A stretch of 64,000 bases of DNA, taken from Firm-04 sp045596625. Its GTDB lineage: Bacteria; Bacillota; Clostridia; Oscillospirales; Ruminococcaceae. A program made the position numbers and the translations under genes. Under the pieces are notes generated by a model that saw only the letters and a program-made list of their open reading frames with translations, ran no database searches and had not been told where the DNA came from. Shown piece after piece: positions 23,823 to 32,737 of this stretch. Location: assembly GCA_045596625.1 (NCBI GenBank), contig JAZOCU010000054.1:124001-188000 (forward strand), in the 5' to 3' direction. Each line of letters starts with the position of its first letter. The first letter of the stretch is position 1.

Positions 23823-24371
23823 TCAGATCTGACTGATATCAAAAGCTCTGGGCGTTTCCGGTTCCCATTCCGATTGTGCCAATCTGCCGTCAAAGCACAG
23901 TCCCTCAAAACGATGCTGCCGCAGCACCTCATAGGCTGCTACGCTCACCGCATTGGATATATTCAGACAGCGCAGTGTTTCCCGCATAGGAATTCGCACG
24001 CAGCGTTCAGGATGCGCCAATAACATGGACTCATCCAATCCCCTGTCCTCTCTGCCAAAAAACAGATACGTTTCCTCAGGGTAGCTGACATCGGTATAGA
24101 GTGTGCCGGTTTTTGCCGTAAAATAAAAATACGGATTCTGTGTGCCGCAAGCTGGATTTTGCGCAAAAAATGCTTCAACATTCGGGTAATGAAAGATTTC
24201 CAGTTTATCCCAGTAATCCAACCCGGCTCGCTTCAATTTCGATTCATCAACAGCAAATCCCAACGGATGCACCAGATGCAGCCTCGCACCGGTTACTGCA
24301 CAGGTACGGGCAATGCTGCCGGTATTTTGCGGGATTCTGGGTTCCACCAGCACAAGATTCAGCTTTAGCAA
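23823..24371 (-). CDS. trmL: tRNA (cytidine/uridine-34-2-prime-O)-methyltransferase TrmL
   Basis: This 182-residue SPOUT-class enzyme methylates the wobble ribose of leucine tRNAs using S-adenosylmethionine. Family motifs: LVEPRIPQNTGSIARTCA at the N-terminus, LFFGREDRGLDE, and the knot-forming C-terminal block RIPMRETLRCLNISNAVSVA. The start is TTG; GAGGAG lies about 9 bases upstream and no ATG is available nearby. Confidence 0.93.
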   Translation of the reverse strand: MLKLNLVLVEPRIPQNTGSIARTCAVTGARLHLVHPLGFAVDESKLKRAGLDYWDKLEIFHYPNVEAFFAQNPACGTQNPYFYFTAKTGTLYTDVSYPEETYLFFGREDRGLDESMLLAHPERCVRIPMRETLRCLNISNAVSVAAYEVLRQHRFEGLCFDGRLAQSEWEPETPRAFDISQI

Positions 24372-24488
24372 GCAAAACCGCTCCTCTCGATTCGGAAAAT
24401 TCTCCCTTGCATAGCGTGCCTTCCTAACGGAACACTACCAATATCCCCCGAATACTACAACGCCATAACAGCAAAGGAGATCAGGGCT

Positions 24489-24665
24489 ATGCAATATAAA
24501 GCACTTGCAAAAGGAGTTGCTCTCGGTGTCACAGTGGGCACCATCGGATATTTCGTAACACGTGCCAGCTGCAGCGAAAAAACTCGTCTGAAGCGACGCA
24601 CCATCAAAGCAGTACAAGCCGTAGGCGATGTCTGGGACAGCGTTTCAGGCATTCTGCATATGTAA
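24489..24665 (+). CDS. Small 58-residue membrane-associated protein
   Basis: The short gene has a good GGAG eight bases before its ATG. It encodes one hydrophobic segment (about residues 6-25, KGVALGVTVGTIGYFVTRA) followed by a basic stretch (KTRLKRRTIK) and an amphipathic end (VQAVGDVWDSVSGIL). The layout resembles small YtxH-like proteins. Function unknown. It is convergent with ruvX, whose stop is 5 bases away. Confidence 0.6.
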   Translation: MQYKALAKGVALGVTVGTIGYFVTRASCSEKTRLKRRTIKAVQAVGDVWDSVSGILHM

Positions 24666-24670
24666 TCAGC

Positions 24671-25096
24671 TCAGAGCTTGCCGCTTGACTGCCGATATCC
24701 CATATAGCTTTCCAGAATCAATACCGCTGCAACAGCATCTACCACAGCCTTACGCTTTTTTCCGCGCGTATTGGTCTGATTCAGGATCCGATGGGCAGAA
24801 ACAGTAGTACAGCGTTCATCCCAGAGCGTGACCGGAAGCTGTGTCAGTTCTCGCAGGAGCTGTGCAAACTGCTCGCATTTCTGAGCACGTTCACCGCAGC
24901 TTCCATCCATATTCTTCGGATATCCCACGACTATTTCTTCCGCACGGGCCTCAATGGCAGCCTGTGCGGTTTTTTCTGCACAAAGTGTAAAATCCGGCTC
25001 AGTCAATACACCATAAGGAGAAGCCAACAGCTCGGTTTTATCACAAACCGCCCAACCGGTACGCACATCTCCGAAATCCACAGCAAACAGGATCAT
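24671..25096 (-). CDS. ruvX: YqgF/RuvX-type Holliday-junction-resolvase-like RNase
   Basis: This 141-residue RNase H-fold protein is implicated in 16S rRNA maturation. Acidic active-site residues are visible in FAVDFGDVRTGWAV (first Asp), LWDERCTTVSAHRIL (Glu) and VVDAVAAVLIL (last Asp); VVGYPKNMDGSCGERA is also typical. Its start overlaps the end of the phosphatase gene by 4 bases, with GGAGGAG just upstream. Confidence 0.93.
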   Translation of the reverse strand: MILFAVDFGDVRTGWAVCDKTELLASPYGVLTEPDFTLCAEKTAQAAIEARAEEIVVGYPKNMDGSCGERAQKCEQFAQLLRELTQLPVTLWDERCTTVSAHRILNQTNTRGKKRKAVVDAVAAVLILESYMGYRQSSGKL

Positions 25097-25794
25097 GTTG
25101 CGGTCTCCTCCTTAGCGGTTTCATAGCGGCACCACTGGGACTGATGCAAGGTCGAACATTCCTCCGGCAGATGGGACGCATCATTTTTGAATTCCAGCGT
25201 CCAGCGTCTTGCATTCTCTGTCACAGCACAAGTCACAAGTGAAACTGCGGTGTTATCTGCCCAACCCACATCATGCAGACGTGTGATATCATTGAATTCC
25301 ACCCAGCAAAGAAAATTCCGCAATGCACAGCCATGGGAAACCACCGCAACCGTCATGCCCGCATACTCCACGGCGATCCGCTGCAGCATTTCCCGCATAC
25401 GAGAATACACCTCATGCATGGCTTCGCCCTTGGGTGCACAAAATTCCCACATCCGATTTCTCCACAGATCCAGCTCCGCCGGATAGAGCGCAGGCAGCTC
25501 TGCCCATGCTCTGCCTTCCCAATCACCGCCGTTGATCTCGCGCAGACGGTATGCTGTCCGGATCTCCAGATTATGATGGAAATTGACTGCCTTGGCAGTC
25601 TCAAGCGCCCGATCAAAGGGACTGCTGACAACAGCATCCAAGGGGATCTCACGGAAGCGCTCCGAAAGATATTCCAATTGCTTTCTGCCCTGTGCAGTCA
25701 CTTGTGTATTGATATTTCCTTGGAAAAATTCCTTTACATTTCCCTCTGCCTCTGCATGGCGCACAAGGTAGATGGTCGTTGTCTTTGTCACCAT
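25093..25794 (-). CDS. Histidine phosphatase family protein (phosphoglycerate-mutase-like)
   Basis: This 233-residue cytosolic phosphatase of the branch 1 histidine phosphatase family has the N-terminal catalytic motif LVRHAEAEGN (the RHA His takes the phosphate), the supporting VVSSPFDRALETA, and the second catalytic His in VVSHGCALRN. The substrate is unknown. The start overlaps the pyrD end by 7 bases (ATGGTGA) and its end overlaps ruvX, so it belongs to a compact operon. Confidence 0.9.
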   Translation of the reverse strand: MVTKTTTIYLVRHAEAEGNVKEFFQGNINTQVTAQGRKQLEYLSERFREIPLDAVVSSPFDRALETAKAVNFHHNLEIRTAYRLREINGGDWEGRAWAELPALYPAELDLWRNRMWEFCAPKGEAMHEVYSRMREMLQRIAVEYAGMTVAVVSHGCALRNFLCWVEFNDITRLHDVGWADNTAVSLVTCAVTENARRWTLEFKNDASHLPEECSTLHQSQWCRYETAKEETAT

Positions 25795-26699
25795 GGCTGC
25801 ATCGTACCTGTTAATTCTGCGGCAGATGCAATGCCATTTTCATCCAGAAAACTATTCAGCTCCTGTACGATCCGCAGAGGAGCGTAAGGATCTGTCAGAA
25901 TCGCCGTTCCGACCTGTACGGCAGATGCACCTGCCATCATCAGCTCGGCTGCATCTTTTCCGCTTGCAACACCGCCCATGCCGATCACGGGGATCTTGAC
26001 TGCATTAGATACCTGCCATACCATACGTACCGCAACAGGGAACACTGCGGGGCCCGAAAGCCCACCTGTATTATTTCGGAGAATCGGTCTGCGGGTGCGA
26101 AGATCGATCCGCATTCCCAGCAAAGTATTGATGAGAGATACAGCATCGGCACCTTCGGCCTCTACCGCACGAGCGATTTCGGTGATATCCGTTACATTGG
26201 GCGACAGCTTGACCACCAACGGCTTTTTGGTTGCTTTTCGCACTGCACGCACCATAGCAGCGGCAGTATCTGCCTGTGCACCAAATGCCAAGCCGCCATT
26301 CTTAACGTTTGGACAAGAAATGTTCAGCTCCAGCATATGCACATCGGTTGCATCCAGTTTTGCAGCCGATTCCGCACAGGCTTCGGGAGAAGGGCCTGCA
26401 AAATTCGCAAGAATGACCGTATCCTGCTGCAGCAGCCACGGCAGCTCGCTGTCAATAAAAGCCTCCATACCGGGGTTCTGCAAGCCAACGGAATTCAGCA
26501 TGCCGGCAGGTGTTTCTGCAATACGAGGTGCAGGGTTTCCATTCTGCTTCAAGGGCGTCGTACCCTTTGCTGCAATACCGCCCAGCATCGAAAGCGGATA
26601 ATATTGTGCATATTCTCTGCCGTAACCGAATACGCCGGATGCCGGAATGATCGGATTTTTGAACGGAACTCCACAAACAGTTACAGATAAATCAGCCAT
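25788..26699 (-). CDS. pyrD: Dihydroorotate dehydrogenase, catalytic subunit (class 1B)
   Basis: This 303-residue FMN enzyme oxidises dihydroorotate to orotate, passing electrons to PyrK and NAD+. Motifs: VCGVPFKNPIIPASGVFGYG, GTTPLKQNGNPAPRI, the Cys-base region LNISCPNVKNGG, and GMGGVASGKDAAELMMAGA. The ATG of MADLSV overlaps the pyrK stop by 8 bases and has AAAGGGTGG upstream; the open frame before it is not family sequence. It is third in pyrF-pyrK-pyrD. Confidence 0.96.
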   Translation of the reverse strand: MADLSVTVCGVPFKNPIIPASGVFGYGREYAQYYPLSMLGGIAAKGTTPLKQNGNPAPRIAETPAGMLNSVGLQNPGMEAFIDSELPWLLQQDTVILANFAGPSPEACAESAAKLDATDVHMLELNISCPNVKNGGLAFGAQADTAAAMVRAVRKATKKPLVVKLSPNVTDITEIARAVEAEGADAVSLINTLLGMRIDLRTRRPILRNNTGGLSGPAVFPVAVRMVWQVSNAVKIPVIGMGGVASGKDAAELMMAGASAVQVGTAILTDPYAPLRIVQELNSFLDENGIASAAELTGTMQPW

Positions 26700-27501
26700 T
26701 CCAGACCACCCTTTCCGCATCAAATACCGGACCGTCCTTGCATACATGACCTGCATGCACTGAGCCGTCATCCAGATAAATATTGCAAGCACAGACAAGG
26801 CAGGCGCCGACACCGCAGCCCATCCGTTCTTCCAGCGATACCTCGCAGCGAATTCCTTGCTCCTTTGCCATATTGGCGATGGCTCTGAGCATCGGCATCG
26901 GACCGCATGCATAGATCATAGCGGGCTTGCGCTCAGCGATCTGCGTGGCAAGCGGCTCTGTCACAAGACCATGATGTCCTGCACTGCCGTCGTCAGTACA
27001 GAGAACGGTTTTCGCACCGGTCTGCGCAAAATCCTGCTGCAGGATAGCGGCTCCTGCATTACGGAAACCGCAGATCACCGTCGCCTGTTCTCCATAATAC
27101 TGTGCCAAAGGCAGCATAGGCGGTGTGCCGATGCCGCCGCCGATCAGAATGACCGGCTGTTTCTGTTCCGGCAGCGTAAAGCCATGTCCCAGCGGGCCCA
27201 GAAGATTGACCGTGTCTCCGGCACGCAGATGCGAAAGCGTTTCGGTTCCTTCGCCGCGCACTTCAAACACCAGCCGCAATGTGCCGGCTGTGCGGTCGAT
27301 CTCGCAGATAGAAATAGGACGGCGCAGCGTATAACTGCCATCGGGCAGCAGGTGAACGAACTGTCCCGGTACAGCCTTTGCCGCAACCTCAGGGCAGTCC
27401 ACCACCATACTCCATGTGGTCATATTCAGCTGCTCCATGCTGCGTACAGGATAGCGCAGCGTCGGGATCTTCACATTTTCAGTTGATTTACACATGATCA
27501 T
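26692..27501 (-). CDS. pyrK: Dihydroorotate dehydrogenase electron-transfer subunit
   Basis: This 269-residue FAD and [2Fe-2S] protein links PyrD to NAD+. An FAD-binding barrel lies at about 12-110 (YTLRRPISICEID), an NAD-binding region follows (PVILIGGGIGTPPMLPLAQ), and a C-terminal cluster motif supplies four Cys (MGCGVGACLVCACNI plus HVCKDGP). CGGAG precedes the ATG. It lies 15 bases after pyrF. Confidence 0.95.
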   Translation of the reverse strand: MIMCKSTENVKIPTLRYPVRSMEQLNMTTWSMVVDCPEVAAKAVPGQFVHLLPDGSYTLRRPISICEIDRTAGTLRLVFEVRGEGTETLSHLRAGDTVNLLGPLGHGFTLPEQKQPVILIGGGIGTPPMLPLAQYYGEQATVICGFRNAGAAILQQDFAQTGAKTVLCTDDGSAGHHGLVTEPLATQIAERKPAMIYACGPMPMLRAIANMAKEQGIRCEVSLEERMGCGVGACLVCACNIYLDDGSVHAGHVCKDGPVFDAERVVWNG

Positions 27502-27516
27502 AACGCTCCGTTTATC

Positions 27517-28440
27517 TTAACCGATTTTGATGTATGTGGTCAGATCTTCCCGCATGCGGATCGCTTCACGGCGTGCAGCCTGTGCAAAATCGCGCTCATC
27601 GCACTGTTCCTTCTGATATGCACAAAGAATCGCACGGGAGCTGTTCACGATAGCACCCAGACCGTTTTCATCAAAACCGCCTGCAATGCCGGCAGCGCCG
27701 CCGCCCTGTGCGCCGTAGCCGGGCACCAGGAACATCGTATGCGGCATCCGCTTGCGCAGTTCAACAAGCTGTTCGGGATAGGTTGCGCCTACCACAGCAC
27801 CAACTGCACTGTAACCATAGGCACCGATGGTATCTGCGCCCCATTCCTCACACTTATCGCCCATTCTGGCATACAGCGGTACTCCATCGATCAGCAGATC
27901 CTGGAACTCTCCGGAAGAAGGGTTTGAAGTCTTGCAAAGAACGAAGATGCCTCTGTCACGCTGCTTGCAGACTTTCAGCAGAGGCGTAATGCCATCCGTA
28001 CCCAGATAGCCATTGACAGTCAGTGCATCGGCACCGAACGGTTCACATTCGCTCTCACCAATGGTACAGGATCCCAGATGTGCAGCAGTATATGCTTCCA
28101 TGGTTGCACCGATATCATTGCGCTTGCCGTCGGTGATCACATACATTCCACGCAGTCTTGCATAGCGGATGGTGCGTTCCATTGTCTTTACGCCATGATG
28201 GCCATACATCTCATAATATGCAGCCTGCAGCTTAACCGCAGGAACAATATCACAGATCGCATCAATAATCTGCTGATTATATTTGAAGATCGCCTTGGCA
28301 GCAGCCTTCAGGGTTTCGCCGTCTTCATTGAGAAAGCTCTTTTTCAGATATTCGGGAACATATTCCAGCTTAGGATCAAGACCTGCTACTGTGGGGTTTT
28401 TCATGCTGATAATTTTTGAGATCAAACGGTCAAAAGACAT
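27517..28440 (-). CDS. pyrF: Orotidine 5-prime-phosphate decarboxylase
   Basis: The 307 residues match the longer PyrF type (about 270-310) found in clostridia and mycobacteria. It decarboxylates OMP to UMP. Motifs: NPTVAGLDPKLEYVPEY, the catalytic DGKRNDIGATMEAY, and LVPGYGAQGGGAAG. The ATG of MSFDRL is preceded by CGGAGGAA; in-frame codons upstream lie in the leader. It is the first gene of the pyrF-K-D operon, with a strong promoter upstream. Confidence 0.95.
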   Translation of the reverse strand: MSFDRLISKIISMKNPTVAGLDPKLEYVPEYLKKSFLNEDGETLKAAAKAIFKYNQQIIDAICDIVPAVKLQAAYYEMYGHHGVKTMERTIRYARLRGMYVITDGKRNDIGATMEAYTAAHLGSCTIGESECEPFGADALTVNGYLGTDGITPLLKVCKQRDRGIFVLCKTSNPSSGEFQDLLIDGVPLYARMGDKCEEWGADTIGAYGYSAVGAVVGATYPEQLVELRKRMPHTMFLVPGYGAQGGGAAGIAGGFDENGLGAIVNSSRAILCAYQKEQCDERDFAQAARREAIRMREDLTTYIKIG

Positions 28441-28515
28441 GATAAATTCCTCCGATTCCTTTATTTTTGATTTGCACATCATCGACAATCCACAAAATGC
28501 GCATTATACTCTATT

Positions 28516-28544
28516 ATTATAACACAATGCCCTGTTATCGTCAA
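28516..28544 (-). promoter_or_regulatory. Sigma-A promoter of the pyrF-pyrK-pyrD operon
   Basis: TTGACG and TATAAT are separated by 17 bases on the minus strand. The leader to pyrF is about 70 bases and contains no obvious attenuator. Confidence 0.85.
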
Positions 28545-28591
28545 GAGCAGAATAAAATCTATTGCAGATTCGGAAGATTTCGTTTGTGCTC

Positions 28592-28620
28592 TTGACAAGC
28601 TCTTTGAAATATTGTATAAT
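28592..28620 (+). promoter_or_regulatory. Consensus sigma-A promoter of the Fur-family/zinc operon
   Basis: TTGACA and TATAAT, both perfect consensus hexamers, are separated by 17 bases. It diverges from the pyr promoter. Confidence 0.9.
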
Positions 28621-28632
28621 TGAATTTAATTT

Positions 28633-28647
28633 TGAAACTCATTTTCA
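28633..28647. promoter_or_regulatory. Fur/Zur-type 7-1-7 operator
   Basis: TGAAACTCATTTTCA matches the Fur-box core TGATAATnATTATCA at 11 of 14 defined positions. It lies about 13 bases beyond the -10 hexamer, over the transcription start, where bound repressor would block transcription. It probably mediates autoregulation by the Fur-family protein encoded next. Confidence 0.55.
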
Positions 28648-28670
28648 TATTCGGAAAAGGGAGTAGACAT

Positions 28671-29129
28671 ATGGAACGGCAAAGCACCTATCACACAAAG
28701 CAAAAAGCACGCATTCTTGCGTATTTTGAAGAAAACCCTCATCGGCACATCACTGCTGCCGAACTGATACAAGCACTCAGCAAAAACGGCACCTCCATCG
28801 GTGCTGCCACCGTGTATCGTCAATTGGAACGTCTGGAGCAAAACGGTCTGCTGCGGCGTTATACGGCAGATGAACGAGGCAGCGCCTGCTGGCAATATGG
28901 CGGAGAAGAAGCCAAAGCCGGCACCTGTCATTCTCATTTTCATCTCAAATGCACAAAATGCGGCGTGCTCATTCATCTGGACTGCACACATCTTGCCGAG
29001 CTGACCGATCACATCCGTACCGAACACGGTTTTTCGATTGCGCCGGAGCGTACTACCTTTTACGGTATTTGCAGCCAATGTGCCCCAGCCGGTGCAGCAC
29101 CGCAGGAAACAGAAAGGAATCCGATATGA
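28671..29129 (+). CDS. zur: Fur-family metal regulator, probably the zinc regulator Zur
   Basis: This 152-residue repressor has a winged helix (about 10-80; HITAAELIQALS, AATVYRQLERLEQNG) and a metal-binding dimerisation domain (CHSHFHLKCTKCG and GICSQC, supplying two CxxC pairs, plus HLDCTH). The ATG is preceded by GGGAG. It overlaps znuA by 4 bases and heads an operon with a complete zinc-type ABC transporter, so zinc rather than iron sensing is inferred from context. Confidence 0.82.
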   Translation: MERQSTYHTKQKARILAYFEENPHRHITAAELIQALSKNGTSIGAATVYRQLERLEQNGLLRRYTADERGSACWQYGGEEAKAGTCHSHFHLKCTKCGVLIHLDCTHLAELTDHIRTEHGFSIAPERTTFYGICSQCAPAGAAPQETERNPI

Positions 29130-30094
29130 CATCATTTTTGAAAAAAATCGCAGCATTTGCCGCACTCTGCATCCTTGGTGCGATGCCGCTTTCCGGCTGT
29201 AACCTCACAAAAAATGACGAGGAGACGCTTGCCATTGTGGCAACGGTCTATCCAAGCTATGATTTCGCCTTGCAGTTAACCGAGCAGTTCGATTTGTCCT
29301 GTGAGGTGAAGCTGCTGCTGACGCCCGGCGGCGAAAGCCATTCCTATGAGCCCACACCTTCGGATGTCGCCGCCATACAAACCTGTGATTTATTCATCTA
29401 TATCGGCGGTGCATCGGAAACATGGGTCGATTATCTTTTGGAATCCACACGCAAGGATAAGGCAAATCTGCGATTGATGGACTATGTTACCCCCATCACT
29501 ACCACACACGACCATGATCATGAGGAGGAACATGAAACGCACGTCCGAGAAGAAGCCGATCTTGCCGAATATGATGAGCATATCTGGACTTCTCCGCTCA
29601 ATGCTGCTGCAATGGTGGAAGCCATTGCCGAGCAGCTCTGCTTACTTTCTCCCGAAAATCAAGAGATCTGTCAGAAAAATGAGGCTGCTCTTTGCAGCAC
29701 TATGAAAACGCTGGATGCCGAATATCGCAGCGCTGCGGAATCTGCCGGCAGCAAGCCGCTGGTCTTCGGAGATCGTTTCCCGTTTTTGTATCTCGCAGAA
29801 GAATACGGATTTGCTTATGAAGCAGCCTTTTCGGGCTGCAGCAGTGATACGGATGCATCTGCCGCAACACTTTCGGCGCTGATTTCCATCGTAAAGGATC
29901 AGCAGATCGATACCATTTTCTATTTGGAAAACTCCTCGAAGAAAATTGCCGATGCCATCTGCGAAGCCACCGGTGCGCAGGCAAAGCTTCTGCATTCCTG
30001 CAATAATATAAGCAAAGAGGATTTTTCTGCCGGCAAGCATTTTCAGACGTTTATGCAGGAAAATCTTACGGCAATCAAGGAGGCGCTGGATTGA
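29126..30094 (+). CDS. znuA: Zinc (metal) ABC transporter substrate-binding lipoprotein
   Basis: This 322-residue cluster A-I binding protein has a lipoprotein signal ending in LSGC (Cys25). It has an N-terminal metal ligand region (GGESHSYEPTPSD), a His/Glu-rich loop at about 128-150 (THDHDHEEEHETH) typical of zinc-binding ZnuA, a second His in DEHIWTSP, and a late FYLENSS block. A manganese-type protein would usually lack the His-rich loop. The start overlaps the regulator's stop (ATGA). Confidence 0.9.
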   Translation: MTSFLKKIAAFAALCILGAMPLSGCNLTKNDEETLAIVATVYPSYDFALQLTEQFDLSCEVKLLLTPGGESHSYEPTPSDVAAIQTCDLFIYIGGASETWVDYLLESTRKDKANLRLMDYVTPITTTHDHDHEEEHETHVREEADLAEYDEHIWTSPLNAAAMVEAIAEQLCLLSPENQEICQKNEAALCSTMKTLDAEYRSAAESAGSKPLVFGDRFPFLYLAEEYGFAYEAAFSGCSSDTDASAATLSALISIVKDQQIDTIFYLENSSKKIADAICEATGAQAKLLHSCNNISKEDFSAGKHFQTFMQENLTAIKEALD

Positions 30095-30095
30095 T

Positions 30096-30863
30096 ATGGC
30101 TTTTTTGACCTGCAATGATCTCACATTGCGTTATGAATCCACCACTGTACTGGAGCATCTGAGCTTTTCGGTACAGCAGGGAGACTATCTTTGCATTGTG
30201 GGCGAAAACGGATCGGGAAAAAGCACACTGATCAAATGTCTGCTGGGATTGAAACAGGCAGACAGCGGTACACTCACGCTCGGCAACGGCTTGAAACGCA
30301 GTGAGATCGGCTATCTGCCGCAGCAAAGTCAGATCCAGCGAGATTTCCCCGCCTCGGTGCAGGAGGTCGTGCTTTCAGGATGCCTCAATAGCCGCAAGCT
30401 GCATCCCTTTTATACCAAAAAGGATCGTGCCCTTGCTGCCGAGCAAATGAAATGTCTGCGTATTACCGATCTGGCTGATCGCTGCTATCGTGAGCTTTCA
30501 GGCGGACAGCAGCAGCGTGTTTTGCTTGCCAGAGCGCTTTGCGCCAGCAAAAAGCTGCTTCTGCTGGACGAGCCTGTGACCGGTCTGGATCCTGTTGTTA
30601 CCACCGAACTTTACGGAATTCTTGAGCATATTCATTTGGATCACGGCATCACCATTATCATGGTGACCCACGATGTGGAATGTGCCGTGCGTCATGCAAA
30701 ATCCATCCTGCATATCGGTAAGCAGGAAAGCTTTTTCGGCTCCTGCAAGGCATATATCAACAGTGATGTGGGCAAACGGTTCCTTAGTGCCTCCGGCGAA
30801 GCCATCGGCTGCCGCGACTGTCATTCCCACGCAGCAGAAACGGAGGTGTCAAGCCATGAATGA
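30096..30863 (+). CDS. znuC: Zinc ABC transporter ATP-binding protein
   Basis: This 255-residue ATPase has Walker A GENGSGKSTL (about residue 40), the Q-loop in YLPQQSQIQ, signature LSGGQQQRVLLARAL, and Walker B LLLLDEPVTGLD. It begins one base after znuA ends and overlaps znuB by 8 bases. The last 30 residues include CRDCHSHAAE, a possible metal-binding tail. Confidence 0.93.
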   Translation: MAFLTCNDLTLRYESTTVLEHLSFSVQQGDYLCIVGENGSGKSTLIKCLLGLKQADSGTLTLGNGLKRSEIGYLPQQSQIQRDFPASVQEVVLSGCLNSRKLHPFYTKKDRALAAEQMKCLRITDLADRCYRELSGGQQQRVLLARALCASKKLLLLDEPVTGLDPVVTTELYGILEHIHLDHGITIIMVTHDVECAVRHAKSILHIGKQESFFGSCKAYINSDVGKRFLSASGEAIGCRDCHSHAAETEVSSHE

Positions 30864-31692
30864 TCTTTCTGCCATTCTTACGCCCGAATATTTTACTGTC
30901 ATCCTGCTGCCTGCTTTGATTGCCGGAATCGCAGTCAGTCTGTGCGCCAGTCTGTTAGGTGTAAGCCTTGTACTCAAGCGCTGCTCCATGATCGGTGACG
31001 GATTGTCTCATGTGGGCTACGGTACGCTCTGTATTGCCATCGCTATGGGGTGGGCACCCATGCAGATCACCATTCCTGTGGTCATTCTTGCTGCCTATAT
31101 TCTGCTGCGGCTTTCCGAAAGCGATCAGGTACGAGGCGATACTGCCATTGCATTGTTTTCCACCTCGGCAATGGCTCTGGGAATCTTAGTATCTTCCAAA
31201 GCGAATCTCACAACGGATGTAAGTCATTACATGTTCGGCAGCATTCTGACCATGTCAAAAAGCGAAGTGATCCTTAGTGTCATTCTGAGCGTCTGTGTGG
31301 TGCTGGTCTATGCTTTATGCTATGATAAGATCTTTGCTGTTACCTTCGATGAGAACTTTGCCCGTGCCACAGGTCTGAATGTACGATTCTATAATCTTCT
31401 GATTGCAGTATTGACGGCTGTCACCGTTGTACTTGGCATGATGCTCATGGGTGCATTGCTGATCTCCAGTCTGATGATCTTCCCCGCCGTTACGGCGATG
31501 CGCCTGTGCAAAAGCTTCCGCAAAGTCATCCTTACCGCTGTATTGGTATCGGTCAGCTGCTTTTTGCTGGGGTTGCTCCTTTCGTTATGGATGGATGCCG
31601 CAGTCGGTGCCAGCGTCATTATCGTCAATCTTGCAGTATTTCTGCTTTCTTCACTGGTACGTATGCTATTGCCAAAACAGCATACAGCATAA
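30856..31692 (+). CDS. znuB: Zinc ABC transporter permease
   Basis: This 278-residue ABC-3 family permease has about eight membrane segments (PALIAGIAVSLCASLLGVSL, MLMGALLISSLMIFPAVTA). GGAGG precedes the ATG, which lies inside the end of znuC. It completes the ZnuA-C-B importer. Confidence 0.93.
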   Translation: MNDLSAILTPEYFTVILLPALIAGIAVSLCASLLGVSLVLKRCSMIGDGLSHVGYGTLCIAIAMGWAPMQITIPVVILAAYILLRLSESDQVRGDTAIALFSTSAMALGILVSSKANLTTDVSHYMFGSILTMSKSEVILSVILSVCVVLVYALCYDKIFAVTFDENFARATGLNVRFYNLLIAVLTAVTVVLGMMLMGALLISSLMIFPAVTAMRLCKSFRKVILTAVLVSVSCFLLGLLLSLWMDAAVGASVIIVNLAVFLLSSLVRMLLPKQHTA

Positions 31693-31723
31693 CTGTGCTT
31701 TGCTCTGCAGGGAGGTGAAACTT

Positions 31724-32548
31724 TTGCATCCGTATTCCGCTTTGCTGTTGTTCGGTACAGCGCTCGCCGGCTATGCTGTGATAGAAAATACGCAATTGCT
31801 CCGAACTGTTCAAATCAAGCTGCCGGCCGAAAAGGGCTGCGGCTCTCTGCCGAAGCTGCTGCTGCTTTCCGATCTCCACCGCCGTACCTTTGGCAAGGAT
31901 TACGGCCGTCTGGTTCGAAAAATTGCTGTGGCAAAGCCCGATTACATCATCCTTACCGGCGATTTGATATCCCGTACCATGCGTGATTTTTCACAGATCG
32001 ACCTCTTGCTTCGGCAGCTTTCATCCATTGCACCTATGATAATGGTACAAGGCAATCACGAACTGGATCTGCCGCCCAAGGAATATGCGGCATTCTGTGA
32101 TGTCCTGCGAAATAATCACGTGCATCTGCTGGATAATTCCATCCTTACGCTAAACGGAACTACCTTTGCAGGACTTACGCTGACAAGATCCCATTACCGC
32201 ACCGAAAACGGCTACCGTGATCTTGCAACCTGCACCTCCGAGGATATCCAAGCTGTTCTGGGAGACTGTCCGCCGAACACGATCCTGCTTGCACATAATC
32301 CGCTGTTTTTTTCGGCTTATGCACAATGGGGTGCTGCCTTGGTGCTCAGCGGTCATATGCACGGTGGTATCGTGCGGCTGCCTTGTCTGGGCGGACTCCT
32401 TTCTCCGGAGCGCCGTTTTTTTCCACGGTACGCCAAGGGTGTTTACCGATCAAAGCACTCTCTTATGGTGGTCAGCGGCGGATTGGGAAAGCTGCGCCTC
32501 TTTAACCCACCGGAATTGCCCGTGATTTCTGTCAAAGCACATGAATAA
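31724..32548 (+). CDS. Metallophosphoesterase (YkuE/YaeI-like)
   Basis: This 274-residue membrane-anchored phosphoesterase of the calcineurin family has an N-terminal hydrophobic segment followed by the metal-binding motifs LLLSDLHRRTFG (Asp-x-His), LTGDLI (Gly-Asp), VQGNHELD (Gly-Asn-His-Glu) and LSGHMHGGIVRLP. The start is TTG with GGGAGG upstream. It follows znuB by 31 bases and is probably co-transcribed. The substrate may be a lipid-linked phosphate, as in YaeI, by family analogy only. Confidence 0.88.
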   Translation: MHPYSALLLFGTALAGYAVIENTQLLRTVQIKLPAEKGCGSLPKLLLLSDLHRRTFGKDYGRLVRKIAVAKPDYIILTGDLISRTMRDFSQIDLLLRQLSSIAPMIMVQGNHELDLPPKEYAAFCDVLRNNHVHLLDNSILTLNGTTFAGLTLTRSHYRTENGYRDLATCTSEDIQAVLGDCPPNTILLAHNPLFFSAYAQWGAALVLSGHMHGGIVRLPCLGGLLSPERRFFPRYAKGVYRSKHSLMVVSGGLGKLRLFNPPELPVISVKAHE

Positions 32549-32567
32549 TACACAAAAACTGACAACA

Positions 32568-32608
32568 AACGCCTTTGCTTCACGACCAAAAAGCAAAGGC
32601 GTTGCATT
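32568..32608 (+). terminator. Terminator of the zinc operon
   Basis: A perfect 13-bp stem (arm AACGCCTTTGCTT) with a 10-base loop is followed by GCATTTT. Confidence 0.8.
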
Positions 32609-32612
32609 TTGC

Positions 32613-32641
32613 TTGACGAACATGGAAAAACTTGTTATAAT
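32613..32641 (+). promoter_or_regulatory. Sigma-A promoter of the surface-polysaccharide operon
   Basis: TTGACG and TATAAT are separated by 17 bases, about 100 bases before the first gene. The following compact genes suggest one long transcript. Confidence 0.85.
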
Positions 32642-32737
32642 GAAGCTGTATAGGCTAATGACGATATTGATTTTTGACCATGTGAGATAAATAGAAGCAT
32701 GCCTCTCATGCCATATGATTGAGAGAAAGGAAGCAAC

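Noticed and set aside
29480..29580. His-rich stretch as a separate metal chaperone
   Set aside because: It is the internal metal-binding loop of the ZnuA-type protein, in frame and at the usual place.
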